Source: a virus | Length of the DNA stretch: 64,000 nt | Strand: one strand, 5' to 3' | Virus record (IMG/VR): IMGVR_UViG_3300017960_000001 | Location: 1-64,000 of that record | Shown here: positions 31,315 through 40,069 of the stretch, piece by piece | Layout of the letters: each line of letters starts with the position of its first letter | Position numbering within the stretch: position 1 is the first letter of the stretch | Position numbers and translations under genes: made by a program | Notes under the pieces: model-generated | What the model was told of the DNA's origin: nothing | The model's database searches: none | The model's input: the letters and a program-made list of their open reading frames with translations, nothing else

Positions 31315-31794
31315 ATGGCGGAATATCTGAAGGAAAACCTGAGCGGCGAACTGGACCTCGCCAAGTTCGAGCACGACATCGCCGCGGCAGGGTTCGGCGC
31401 GACCATGACCGACCATAGCTACGACCCCGTCGAGCACTGGATCAGGACGTCGTGGTCAGGCGACCTCACCGCCGGAGAGCAGACGCAGCTTGACGGGTTG
31501 ATCGACGGGGCGATCGACCTGCCGGTCAAGTTCGAGCGGGACGCCGGTTCGGAATACTTCGAGCTAACGATCCGGCAGGGGCGGCGATGGCATCGGCATC
31601 GCCAGCGGGTCCGGTTTCACTCGCCGTTCAGCGGTGTGCCGACGGTAGCAATCGGCGCGCATTCCTTCGACGGCGCCGCCGACCTCTCGATCCGGGCAAT
31701 TACGCCGACGTCGTTCGATTTCGTAATCCAAGCCCGCGGCCGCAACGGCGGTTTGTCCGTGGTATCCTTCGATTGGGAGGCAACATATGTCTAA
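31315..31794 (+). CDS. putative small lectin-like structural protein
   Basis: Encodes 159 residues, starting one base after the previous stop. An N-terminal alpha/beta half (AKFEHDIAAAGFGATMTDHS) precedes a C-terminal strand-rich domain (RVRFHSPFSGVPTVAIGAHS; SFDFVIQARGRNGGLSVVSF) that resembles H-type-lectin/agglutinin sandwiches attached to phage fibres. Carbohydrate binding is an inference. Overlaps the next gene by 8 bases. Confidence 0.45.
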   Translation: MAEYLKENLSGELDLAKFEHDIAAAGFGATMTDHSYDPVEHWIRTSWSGDLTAGEQTQLDGLIDGAIDLPVKFERDAGSEYFELTIRQGRRWHRHRQRVRFHSPFSGVPTVAIGAHSFDGAADLSIRAITPTSFDFVIQARGRNGGLSVVSFDWEATYV

Positions 31795-32332
31795 GCAACT
31801 CAGCGATCTGCCGGCCGAGGCCGACAGCTGGGAATCGATCCCGACGCACGAATTCACCGACCCGGACACGTGGCAACGCAAGCCGGAGGGGGGCTGGGTC
31901 GATCCGCCGAACGACTACGATAGCACGTTCGAGCTTGAGCCTCCCGAGGGGAAAGCCTACGCGATCCATTCGGTGCGGATCAGGTACAGCGCGCACGCAA
32001 AACTCCACGCCGCGTTGATCGTGGAGTATTGGGCCGGCGAGTTGAAGGTGGGCGAGACGGTCTACGCAAGCAAGGCTGACTTCATCGACCGGTGTCCCGA
32101 TTTCGAGGTGCTCGACGTCACCGGCAACGGCGACTACACCTCGCCGATCTGGGCGCACTCCTACGAGTTCCAAGAGCCCCTCGTCCTGTGGTCGACGCCG
32201 GGCCCCGGCCGGCTCACCAAGATGGTGCTTAAGATCGAGGACCACCAACCCTTCAAGCAGGAAGGCGGGGCCGACGCCGAGGCGGTCAAGGTCCGCTACC
32301 CGGACATCGCGGTTTATACGGAGCCGAGCTAG
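31787..32332 (+). CDS. hypothetical structural-region protein
   Basis: Encodes 181 residues. Beta-rich (YAIHSVRIRYSAHAKLHAAL; YTSPIWAHSYEFQEPLVLWS; RLTKMVLKIEDHQPFKQ), compatible with a sandwich fold like its neighbours. The stop TAG shares a base with the GTG of the papain-like enzyme gene, so the two are coupled. Not recognised. Confidence 0.45.
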   Translation: MSKQLSDLPAEADSWESIPTHEFTDPDTWQRKPEGGWVDPPNDYDSTFELEPPEGKAYAIHSVRIRYSAHAKLHAALIVEYWAGELKVGETVYASKADFIDRCPDFEVLDVTGNGDYTSPIWAHSYEFQEPLVLWSTPGPGRLTKMVLKIEDHQPFKQEGGADAEAVKVRYPDIAVYTEPS

Positions 32333-32865
32333 TGATCGACGATCCGAAAGTCCTGATCTGCCTGTCCGCCTCCGATGCGTGGTACGGGCGGATCATCCGG
32401 TGGGCCTCGCGGTCGAGGGTCAATCACACCTTCTTGCTCTACCGGTCCGACGTGTGGGGTTGGTTCGCTGTCGAGATCAACGAGAACGGCGTGCAATTGA
32501 TCCCGCCCTCCCGGCTGACCCGGGTCGATTACCTCGAGTGTTGGAGGTGCGACGAGGACCTCCTCCACGGGCTCGCTGGCATGCGCCGATGGATTGGGGC
32601 GGGCTACGATTGGCGGGGACTCTTGAGCGGTCTGGTGCGTCTGGTGGTGCGTCGACTGTTCGGCATGTCGATCGACGGCGCGTCACACTCTGCCAAGCGG
32701 CTGTTCTGCTCTGAGGCAGCTGCGGTGGTCCTCCGTAACGCCGCGGCGCCGGGGTCCGATAGCATCGACCCGCCGAACACTTCACCCGGCGACCTACGCC
32801 GGCTGTTCCGGGCGCACCCGGCCTACCACAAGGTCAGCTGCCCGGTCACCCGATACGGGGGCTGA
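32332..32865 (+). CDS. permuted NlpC/P60-type (YiiX-like) cysteine hydrolase
   Basis: Encodes 177 residues from GTG. The circularly permuted papain-like pattern is visible. WASRSRVNHTFLLY gives the catalytic His (H32) near the N-terminus. WFAVEINENGVQLIPPS is the following strand pair, and YDWRGLL precedes KRLFCSEAAAVVL with the nucleophile C126. The tail, DPPNTSPGDLRRLF, is the usual P-x-DL end. Members cleave peptides, amides or lipids. Here it could be a virion-borne cell-wall or envelope enzyme, or a lysis enzyme. It is the only hydrolase seen among the structural genes. Confidence 0.7.
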   Translation: MIDDPKVLICLSASDAWYGRIIRWASRSRVNHTFLLYRSDVWGWFAVEINENGVQLIPPSRLTRVDYLECWRCDEDLLHGLAGMRRWIGAGYDWRGLLSGLVRLVVRRLFGMSIDGASHSAKRLFCSEAAAVVLRNAAAPGSDSIDPPNTSPGDLRRLFRAHPAYHKVSCPVTRYGG

Positions 32866-32868
32866 GTC

Positions 32869-33471
32869 GTGAGCCTGAGCGTCGCATACGGGGCCGGGGT
32901 CGTCGACCAATTCCCGGCCTACGAAACCGACGGATACACCAAGCGGTCGGGGCTGACAGTCGGTGGCGGCGACCTCTCCGTGACGGTGTGGCACGACGGC
33001 GTCGAGCAATCCGGGTACCCGGTGACGATCACCGAGGACGGGACGTCAGGCGAGTACGCGGTGACCTACACCCCGAGCGACGTGGGGCTTTGGTTGGTCG
33101 AGGTTCTGATCGATTTCAGCAAGGACGTGTGGGCCGGTGAGCACGTCGTCCGCCGGACCTTCACCAAGGTCGACGCCTCGCTCTCTGACAACGCCACGAA
33201 CTGTCGGTTCGCGGTCTGGTTCGAGGACGAGGGCCAACCGCGGACCGACCTCGATCAGGTGGCGGCGAAAGTCTACGAACCGGACGGCACCGAGAAGAAG
33301 GACCTCGGGATCAAGCTCGCCGCGGCGATGTCGCCGCAGGGTGTGTTCGAGTTCGTCGAGCCTAGCGGGGACTTCGATCCACACGTGCCCTATATGCTCG
33401 AGGTGGTGGCGACCAAGGGATCTTTCACGTGGACCTCGCAAACCGGATTCGTGAAGGTGCCCGATGCTTAA
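32869..33471 (+). CDS. putative Ig-like structural protein
   Basis: Encodes 200 residues from GTG, three bases after the hydrolase stop. Two beta-sandwich-like halves: residues 1-95 (YPVTITEDGTSGEYAVTYTP; VGLWLVEVLIDFSKDVWAGE) and residues 105-200 (DQVAAKVYEPDGTEKKDLGI; YMLEVVATKGSFTWTSQTGF), both with Ig/macroglobulin-like strand spacing. Probably a virion surface or adaptor protein. No specific family. Overlaps the next start by 8 bases. Confidence 0.45.
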   Translation: MSLSVAYGAGVVDQFPAYETDGYTKRSGLTVGGGDLSVTVWHDGVEQSGYPVTITEDGTSGEYAVTYTPSDVGLWLVEVLIDFSKDVWAGEHVVRRTFTKVDASLSDNATNCRFAVWFEDEGQPRTDLDQVAAKVYEPDGTEKKDLGIKLAAAMSPQGVFEFVEPSGDFDPHVPYMLEVVATKGSFTWTSQTGFVKVPDA

Positions 33472-33946
33472 CGCCCGCCGGCTCAGAGTGATCGGTGGCG
33501 GGCTGGCGAACCGGGTCCGGGCGGTCACGTTCTGGCGTGTGCCGCTCGGCTTCGGCGCGCAACTGGAAGGACTGCCCCCGGTGATGACCCGGGTCCGCGA
33601 CTTGATCCCGGCGGTACGGCATGCAATCGAGCCGAGGCCGCGGGTTCAGAGGTTGCGGGCGGACCTCGCGGCGGCGATGAGAGCTGCGTCCTGTCCTGCG
33701 CCGCAGCTGGCCTCTGCTTCTGCCCGGCTACGCCCGGCGGTGGTGTCGGTCGGATCGGCGGTGGTCCGTATGCAGTCCGCGTCGGCGCCCGCTGAACCCG
33801 AGCCCACGTCCGCGAAGCAGCTGCGCCCCAAAGCTTCGAGCGCAGCTGTGGTAGGATCGGTCGAGATGCAGAGCGGCAAGGCGCCGCGACCGAAGGCGCC
33901 GCGGCGGCCGGTGCCCCTGCGGCCCCGCATGACAAAGGTGAGGTGA
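33464..33946 (+). CDS. hypothetical basic Ala/Arg/Pro-rich protein
   Basis: Encodes 160 residues overlapping the upstream stop by ATGCTTAA. The composition is dominated by Ala, Arg, Pro, Ser and Val, and the C-terminus is very basic (GKAPRPKAPRRPVPLRPRMT). No secondary-structure signature or family is clear. GC-rich third positions match its neighbours, so I keep it as a real gene. Confidence 0.45.
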   Translation: MLNARRLRVIGGGLANRVRAVTFWRVPLGFGAQLEGLPPVMTRVRDLIPAVRHAIEPRPRVQRLRADLAAAMRAASCPAPQLASASARLRPAVVSVGSAVVRMQSASAPAEPEPTSAKQLRPKASSAAVVGSVEMQSGKAPRPKAPRRPVPLRPRMTKVR

Positions 33947-33950
33947 CCCG

Positions 33951-35246
33951 ATGGCGACCGTAATCAAGCTCCGGTGGGAAGTCCCAGAGCTAGAAAACAT
34001 GCTGACTCTCTACAACACGCAGAAGGTGTACCGGTCCACCACCGGGCCCGGCGGGGCGTGGACGGAGATCACGACGCCGGCGACGCGGATCCCTCTCGTC
34101 GAGGGGCAGGAGAGCTACCTATACGACGACACCGCGGGCGACCTGACCTATTGGTACTGCGTTGCGTTGTTCAACACCGACACCCTCGCCGAAGGGGAGA
34201 AGGCAGAGCCGATCCAAGGCGAGGCGGTGGTGACCCCGCTCAGGCTGGCGTGGGAGGTCGAGAACCTCACCACGATCTACGACGCCGGGTACACCGAACA
34301 ACGCATCGAGCGCAGCACCGACAACGGCACAAGCTGGACGGAGATCAGCCGGTCGACCACGCGGATCCCGTTGGTGACCGAGGTCGAGCGGTACGTGTAC
34401 GCTGACCCCCGCGGACATCGCTCGTACCTGTACCGGGTCCAGTTCTACGACGCCGACGGGAACGACAACGGCTCGCCGCAGACCATCGCAGAGATCGACC
34501 TCGACGGCTACTGCTCTCTCGGTGAGATCCGGGCCGAGGGGTTGACGCCGGACGACGCGGACAGCGACGCAGTCGAGCGCGCGATCACCGCGGCGAACGC
34601 CTATATCGATCGGTACACTCGCAGGTACTTCACGCCGCGGTTCGCTCGGAAACGGTTCGACGGTGTCGGCCGGGGCGACATGCTGCTCCTCGGCGACGTG
34701 CCCCTCATCGCTCTGATCGGAGTGTACGTCGACGGAACCGAGGTCCCGCGGACTTCGCTGGTGGTCTACAACCGCCACCTTCGCGCCGAGCAGATCGACG
34801 ACCGGGCGTCACCGAAGATCATGATTTCGGACGACATCCTCTATGACGACGAAGGAGAGCGGCGGGTCACGTGGAGCTACTTCGAAAAGGGGACACAGAA
34901 TATCGAGGTGGTGGGGATCTGGGGCTACACCGAGCTACCGCCGGGCGCCGTCGCCGGCGACACCGACACCGACTCGCAGACCCCGATCGAGTACGGTGAG
35001 ACGCCGGACCTGATCCGGTGGGCCGCTCGCAAGTTGGTGGTCGACCGTGCGGCCGGCATGGCGTCCGCCGAGGCAGAGGAGGCGGTGGCGTCGTCCCGGT
35101 TGAAACGGCTCAAGACCAGGGACCAAGAGGTCGAGTATTTCGAGTCGGGATCGGCCACCGCGGCGGGCGGGTCGTTCGCTATCGATCCCGCTGTCCATGA
35201 GGTACTCGAAGGGTTCCGGCTGACGTTCGGAGTGGAGGCGATCTAA
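33951..35246 (+). CDS. head-tail connector with two N-terminal Fn3-like domains
   Basis: Encodes 431 residues. Two related sandwich repeats come first: residues 5-95 (KLRWEVPELENMLTLY, GGAWTEITTPATRIPLV) and 98-185 (RLAWEVENLTTIYD, GTSWTEISRSTTRIPLV). From about 187 comes a gp6/gp15-like connector: CSLGEIRAEGLTPDDADSDA, AITAANAYIDRYTRRYFTPR, then strand pairs and IRWAARKLVVDRAAGMASAE. The connector would dock under the portal, while the repeats would project from the neck. Fused Fn3-like domains on a connector are unusual. Ends on the ATG of the next gene. Confidence 0.65.
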   Translation: MATVIKLRWEVPELENMLTLYNTQKVYRSTTGPGGAWTEITTPATRIPLVEGQESYLYDDTAGDLTYWYCVALFNTDTLAEGEKAEPIQGEAVVTPLRLAWEVENLTTIYDAGYTEQRIERSTDNGTSWTEISRSTTRIPLVTEVERYVYADPRGHRSYLYRVQFYDADGNDNGSPQTIAEIDLDGYCSLGEIRAEGLTPDDADSDAVERAITAANAYIDRYTRRYFTPRFARKRFDGVGRGDMLLLGDVPLIALIGVYVDGTEVPRTSLVVYNRHLRAEQIDDRASPKIMISDDILYDDEGERRVTWSYFEKGTQNIEVVGIWGYTELPPGAVAGDTDTDSQTPIEYGETPDLIRWAARKLVVDRAAGMASAEAEEAVASSRLKRLKTRDQEVEYFESGSATAAGGSFAIDPAVHEVLEGFRLTFGVEAI

Positions 35247-36046
35247 TGGTGGCATCCTGGCTGATCGAGCGGTTCACGGTCGAGATCCGGCGCCTCGCGT
35301 CGTCCCTCTCCGCGGCGGCGTCGGTCGCGTCGGACGCCACCGCACCCTTCGACTTCTCCGGGGGCGACGTCGACCTCGAGCTTGAGGTGGACGGCGGGGC
35401 TCAGACTGTCACGATCGCGGTCGCCGGCATGGCCGCCCCGTCGAACGCCACCGCCGACGAGGTTGCAGCTGCGATCATCGCCGGGGGGCTGACCGGGGGC
35501 ACCGCCTACGTCACCGAGTCCGGGGCGGTGATCGTTAGCACCAACACGGTGGAGGGGGGCAGCATAGAGATCACCGGCGGGGCGGCGAACGCGATCCTAG
35601 ACTTCCCTGAGACGCTCGCAGAGGACCCCTACGACGACGTTTTCGGAGGGTTGCGGCGGGTACCCGGCAACACGCAGGAAGGGCAAAGCGCGAGGCGTGA
35701 GCACCCGCTGGTGACCCTCCCCTGCCAGGTTGACCGGGGGAACTGGGGCCAGATCAGTTTGAACGCCGCCGGCGGGCAGACTGTCGTCGAGCTTGTGCTG
35801 ACGTTGGACCGGCGCAACGTGGTCGCCGCGGGGCTGGTCAGGGGGGACGGAACGCCGATGCTGAAACGCGGCGATCGGATCGTTCGGATCCGCAACCGCG
35901 AGGGCGAAATCGAGGAGGAGTTCTCGGTCGACGATCCGGTGTTCGTCGAACGGGTCGAGCGGTCGGGCCACGGGCTCAGCCTCCGGCGGCCGAGGTTCAA
36001 CCTGTTCTACCTGCACTGCGCCCGACCGGACAAGGGGCCGGCGTGA
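35246..36046 (+). CDS. connector/neck protein with inserted beta-rich repeat domain
   Basis: Encodes 266 residues. Residues about 34-122 are an inserted domain (FDFSGGDVDLELEVDGGAQT; SNATADEVAAAIIAGGLTGG; GGSIEITGGAANAILDFPE). The same domain recurs in the sheath (37767-40046) and in the gpI-like protein (54362-56650). The remainder (QISLNAAGGQTVVELVLTLD; DRIVRIRNREGEIEEEFSVD) is a small beta structure suited to a head-tail stopper-type protein. Coupled to both neighbours (TAATG; GTGA). Confidence 0.5.
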   Translation: MVASWLIERFTVEIRRLASSLSAAASVASDATAPFDFSGGDVDLELEVDGGAQTVTIAVAGMAAPSNATADEVAAAIIAGGLTGGTAYVTESGAVIVSTNTVEGGSIEITGGAANAILDFPETLAEDPYDDVFGGLRRVPGNTQEGQSARREHPLVTLPCQVDRGNWGQISLNAAGGQTVVELVLTLDRRNVVAAGLVRGDGTPMLKRGDRIVRIRNREGEIEEEFSVDDPVFVERVERSGHGLSLRRPRFNLFYLHCARPDKGPA

Positions 36047-36687
36047 CGCAGATCATGATCAGGCCGCGCGGTCTACTGGCCGGCGCGATGGCTCTCCAAC
36101 GATGGAAGCTGAAGGTAAAGAACGGCGTCCGGCGGGCGGTCGAACGTGAAGCCAATTTGTGCAGACGAACCATGGTTGAGGGGTTGAAGATGCAAGCCCC
36201 GGGCGGGAACCAGATCCGCCCGTTGTCCGCTATGACGATGCAGCTGCGCCGGCTCGGCAAGGGGGGCGACTCCGGCAAGCGGCGCGGGCGGTTGGGGACC
36301 GGATCCTCCAAGGCCCTGATCGATTCCGGGGACCTGCTCGCTTCGATCAACGTACAGGACGCAGGTCAGGACGGCATGGCGTACACCGTCGGAGTCCACC
36401 GCGGCACGCGGGGCAACCGCGGCGGAAAGGACATGGTCGACCTCGCTCGGGTCCATGAGTACGGGACCGGAAAGTACACCGTCCGCGTCACTCGAAAAAT
36501 GCACAAGTTCTCGAAATTCTTGGTGCACATGGGGATCCTCAGAGTGCCGTGGCGCGAGGGGCAGATCCTGCGCCGCGAGGTCCCGGCGCGTCCGTTCCTG
36601 CGACCGGGCTATGAGTTGTGGCGCGAGGAGGCGGACGAACGCTTCGACCGAGAGATCCAGCGGGTGCTATCGACGGGAGGCTTCTAG
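36043..36687 (+). CDS. HK97 gp10/Mu gpG-like tail completion protein
   Basis: Encodes 214 residues from GTG overlapping the previous stop. ALIDSGDLLASINVQDAG, then VHEYGTGKYTVRV and VPARPFLRPGYELWREEADE, are the conserved blocks of phage virion-morphogenesis/gp10-like proteins (DTG..SI, HE.G, iPaRPFl). The family sits between connector and tail tube and completes or joins the tail. Basic N-terminus with helices. Confidence 0.75.
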   Translation: MTQIMIRPRGLLAGAMALQRWKLKVKNGVRRAVEREANLCRRTMVEGLKMQAPGGNQIRPLSAMTMQLRRLGKGGDSGKRRGRLGTGSSKALIDSGDLLASINVQDAGQDGMAYTVGVHRGTRGNRGGKDMVDLARVHEYGTGKYTVRVTRKMHKFSKFLVHMGILRVPWREGQILRREVPARPFLRPGYELWREEADERFDREIQRVLSTGGF

Positions 36688-36688
36688 C

Positions 36689-37687
36689 ATGGCGACACCG
36701 ACAGTGAGCAGCGCCACGCCGGACGGCGGGCTGACCCGCGGCGGCGAAGTGATTGAGATCGCGGGCACGAACTTCCGCACGGTGCCGACCCCGCCGGACG
36801 GATACCTCGGCGGCGAGGAGCAGCAAACGGTGGCGGTCTACTTCGGGGACGACCGGGCGCCGTTCGCCGCCACCGTCACCGACTCTCTGATCCACGCGAA
36901 AGCTCCGACCTACACCGGCGACTACCAGACTAAGCAGACGGTGGACGGCGAGCAGAAAGTGGTCGACGCGCTCCCGGCCGCGGTCGATCTGCGGGTGGTG
37001 AACCTCGACGACAACGGCGATCCGATCGTGGGCGAGGAGGCGACGCTCGCCGGCGGGTACGAGTTCCGCCGGGTGGATCTCCAACAGACGGGCCAAGCCG
37101 AGCAGGTAATCCGCGAGTTTATCGAGATGCTCCGGCGCCATATCCACCGAAATACTTGGTGGACCATGCACCGGGATTATGACTCGACCCCGGAGGACTT
37201 GCTCGAATACCTGCAAGCGAAGGGGCTGCCGTTGGTGCGGTTGCAGGGGCCGACGTGGGAGGAGGACCGCGACCGGTGGATCCAAGAGGCCACCCCGGAG
37301 GACCACCCCACCGAGGCTGACCAGTACATCCGAAACCAGCGCGAGCGGTGCGTGATTTTCGAGTTCGTGCTGGACGTGTGGTCGAACGCCGAACACCCGG
37401 CCGAGCTACTGAACCTCTCGACGGCGGTTGTGCAGATGTTCCACGATCTGCCGTGGGTCACGCTCGAGGTGAACGGAGAGCCCTGGCAATGGGAGCTTGA
37501 TATGCCCCCCGACGGACACCCCGTTTTCGACATCGGGCCGAACCTCGACGGGCTCACGAACTTCAGGTGCACGGCGATGATCAAGGGGATCGACATCTCC
37601 GGCGCGGAGCTTGCTATCATCGAGCGCGGGTGGACGGTGTCCGATCCTGATTCACCAAAGGTCGAGGACGAGGGGCTATCGCTATAG
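36689..37687 (+). CDS. tail-terminator-like protein with N-terminal IPT/TIG domain
   Basis: Encodes 332 residues from the ATG after GGGAGGCTTCTAGC. Residues 1-115 look like an IPT/TIG Ig domain (PTVSSATPDGGLTRGGEVIE; VAVYFGDDRAPFAATVTDSL). The rest contains helices and strands (QVIREFIEMLRRHIHRNTWW; RERCVIFEFVLDVWSNAEHP; LPWVTLEVNGEPWQWELDMP), placing it in the slot of a tail terminator or neck protein before the sheath. The domain call is moderately sure, the role inferred from position. Confidence 0.5.
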   Translation: MATPTVSSATPDGGLTRGGEVIEIAGTNFRTVPTPPDGYLGGEEQQTVAVYFGDDRAPFAATVTDSLIHAKAPTYTGDYQTKQTVDGEQKVVDALPAAVDLRVVNLDDNGDPIVGEEATLAGGYEFRRVDLQQTGQAEQVIREFIEMLRRHIHRNTWWTMHRDYDSTPEDLLEYLQAKGLPLVRLQGPTWEEDRDRWIQEATPEDHPTEADQYIRNQRERCVIFEFVLDVWSNAEHPAELLNLSTAVVQMFHDLPWVTLEVNGEPWQWELDMPPDGHPVFDIGPNLDGLTNFRCTAMIKGIDISGAELAIIERGWTVSDPDSPKVEDEGLSL

Positions 37688-37766
37688 AGATCAAAGACTA
37701 GACGCGGGGGCTTGGTTCCTGCTAGGGTCGAAGAAAGCGGCCCCCTGACGGGCAACGGAGGAGAGC

Positions 37767-40046
37767 ATGGCAACCGGACGATCAAGAGTCACTTCGAAAT
37801 TCCGGCAGGGTACGCGCAACGTTACCGGCCTGCCGACGAGTCAAGGCGGGGTGGTGGCGATTACCGAGCGGGGCCCGGTCGGGCAGCGGACCGCGGTCAC
37901 CTCGGCGGAATCTTTCAAACGGACATTCGGCGGCATCACCGAGGAGGGCACGCTGGCCCACCTCATGGAGGCGTTCTACGCCCTCGCACCCGGCGCCGAG
38001 CTTTACGTGACGCGGACCTGTCACTACACCGACATCACCGACCCGAACAGCTTCACCGCGGTCGCGGCGACGCTCATGCTCGACACCGCAGGGGCGTTCG
38101 CGTCTGCCGCGTCGGTCGACGGTACGATCGCCGGGCCATGGAACCTGCTTCCCGCGGCGCCGGACATGGACATCACGACCAACCTCGGCGGTCCGAACAG
38201 CGCGCAGATTACCTACGCCCCGGCCGCGTTCTCGAGCTTCGTCGTGTTCCCGATCGCCCCACTAGCCGGTGGCGAGAACATGACGATCGACACCGGCGAC
38301 GGCAACGGGCCGCAGACGATCACCGCGGCCGGCGGCGAGGTGTCGTTGCTGGACATGATAAACCTGATCAACGGACAGCTGCTCGGCGGTGCCGCGAAGG
38401 ACGTTGGCGGGCAGCTGACCGTCGAAACCGATCAGCACGGTTCCGGCGCCACGCTGACCTTCGCCGCGGGGGCCCCCGACCTCGCCGTGCTGCTGGGGTT
38501 GGCACCGGCGGTGCACAGCGGAACGGGCAACGTCGTCGACGCATCGGCCGCCACCCCGGCCGAGTTGGAGACGATCATCGAGGCCGCTGACGGCAACGTC
38601 GCTGTGACCGTGAACGGGGACGACACGATCACGATCGCCACCGTGGCAACCGGCGCCACCGCGACCTTGCAGATCGGCGCCGGGTCGCCGGATCTGTCAA
38701 CCATCCTCGGGATCGACAACGTGCTGCACTCCGGCTCGGACGCCGCGGCGCAGAACACCCTCAAGGTCGACGGCAAAACCCCCGGCACCTATGCGCACGA
38801 TTTGGAGATCCTGATCGCCACCGCGAGCAACGGCAACGCCGATTACTTCGACCTGTCGGTGATGAAGGACAGCGTCGCGCAGGAGGTGTTCAAGAACGTC
38901 ACGATGGACACCTCGGCTTTGCGCTACGTCGAGACGGTGATCAACGCGGCCGGGATCGGGTCGGACCTGATCGCGGTCACCGATCAGGGAGTCGGTGCGC
39001 CATGGTCGGACGCCAAGCCCGCGAGCGGGACGACCGGTCCTCTCGCCGGAGGCGACGACGGCCTCACCTCGCTGGACGATAACGACTTCATCGGAAGCTC
39101 GGCCGGCGCAACGGGGCTCTACTCGTTCGACACCCTCGAAACCCTCAGGCTGTACGCGATCCCGTACCGGGCGAGCACGGCGGTCCACGCGGCGATCAAC
39201 ACCTACACCGAGTCGAGGGGGAATGACTGCTACGGGTTGCACCCGACGCCGGACTCTCCGAACGACTCCGTAAACACCGCCGACCTCATGGTCACGTGGG
39301 CGCAGTCGAACACGTTCGGGCTCACCGAGTTCGCGGCGCCGCCGTGCTGGCCGTGGCCGGCGATCGCCAACCCGGACGCCGCGATCTACACCCCCTCGAA
39401 TCAGTACGTCGACGCCGACGACGACAGCTTGCTGTACGTCGAGCCGAGCATGTTGAAGATGGCGAGGTTCATCGGCAACGACCGCCAACACCCCGACGGC
39501 CTATACACCTCGGCGGCGGGCCTGGACAACGACCAGGGGATCCTGCCGATGGTCGTGGGGTTGCAGTTCTTCGACGAGGTCATGGACGCCGGCAAGCGCG
39601 ACCGGCTGGCAGACGTGAACGTCGAGCCGATCGTGAAGTTCGAGGGGACCCCGTACCATTTCGACGGCGGCGACAACTGCAAGACCACCGGCGACTGGCC
39701 GCGGCAGTGGCATACCCGCGCATCGATTCACATCGTCGAATCGATCAAGGCTGCGTGGATCGTTTACAAGCACGTGAAGAACACCACGACGATGCGACGC
39801 GAGGCTGCTCGCAACGCGGAGAAGTGGGTCAACGCAGAGGTTCCCGAGGACGCCTGGGAGACGAACGACGACGGGGCGATCGCGTACCTCGAAGAGGACG
39901 CGCCGCTGTTCTACGTCGACACGTCCGACGAGCTGAACCCGTCCGAGGTTCGGGCGCTCGGGGAGTTCCGAGCGCGGATCGGGCTCGGGTGGGCCTACGA
40001 CGCGAAGTTCATCGAGATCGAAGTCTCGCGCCCGGCGCTGCCGTAG
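37767..40046 (+). CDS. contractile tail sheath protein
   Basis: Encodes 759 residues with AACGGAGGAGAGC before the ATG. N-terminal PTSQGGVVAITERGPVGQRT and FKRTFGGITEEGTLAHLMEA are the classic start of phage sheath proteins. The C-terminal 250 residues form the sheath core (YTESRGNDCYGLHPTPDSPN...; YHFDGGDNCKTTGDWPRQWH; RIGLGWAYDAKFIEIEVSRP). Residues about 165-322 hold one complete and one partial copy of a beta-rich insert domain (ENMTIDTGDGNGPQTITAAG; GATLTFAAGAPDLAVLLGL), so this sheath is longer than a minimal one. It proves a contractile tail. Confidence 0.88.
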   Translation: MATGRSRVTSKFRQGTRNVTGLPTSQGGVVAITERGPVGQRTAVTSAESFKRTFGGITEEGTLAHLMEAFYALAPGAELYVTRTCHYTDITDPNSFTAVAATLMLDTAGAFASAASVDGTIAGPWNLLPAAPDMDITTNLGGPNSAQITYAPAAFSSFVVFPIAPLAGGENMTIDTGDGNGPQTITAAGGEVSLLDMINLINGQLLGGAAKDVGGQLTVETDQHGSGATLTFAAGAPDLAVLLGLAPAVHSGTGNVVDASAATPAELETIIEAADGNVAVTVNGDDTITIATVATGATATLQIGAGSPDLSTILGIDNVLHSGSDAAAQNTLKVDGKTPGTYAHDLEILIATASNGNADYFDLSVMKDSVAQEVFKNVTMDTSALRYVETVINAAGIGSDLIAVTDQGVGAPWSDAKPASGTTGPLAGGDDGLTSLDDNDFIGSSAGATGLYSFDTLETLRLYAIPYRASTAVHAAINTYTESRGNDCYGLHPTPDSPNDSVNTADLMVTWAQSNTFGLTEFAAPPCWPWPAIANPDAAIYTPSNQYVDADDDSLLYVEPSMLKMARFIGNDRQHPDGLYTSAAGLDNDQGILPMVVGLQFFDEVMDAGKRDRLADVNVEPIVKFEGTPYHFDGGDNCKTTGDWPRQWHTRASIHIVESIKAAWIVYKHVKNTTTMRREAARNAEKWVNAEVPEDAWETNDDGAIAYLEEDAPLFYVDTSDELNPSEVRALGEFRARIGLGWAYDAKFIEIEVSRPALP

Positions 40047-40069
40047 CGTAAAAGAGGAGGCAACCAACC

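Noticed and set aside
37721-37730. Extended -10 (TGCTAGGGT) before the tail sheath gene as a promoter
   Set aside because: No -35-like hexamer lies at a suitable distance; the gene can be read from the operon.
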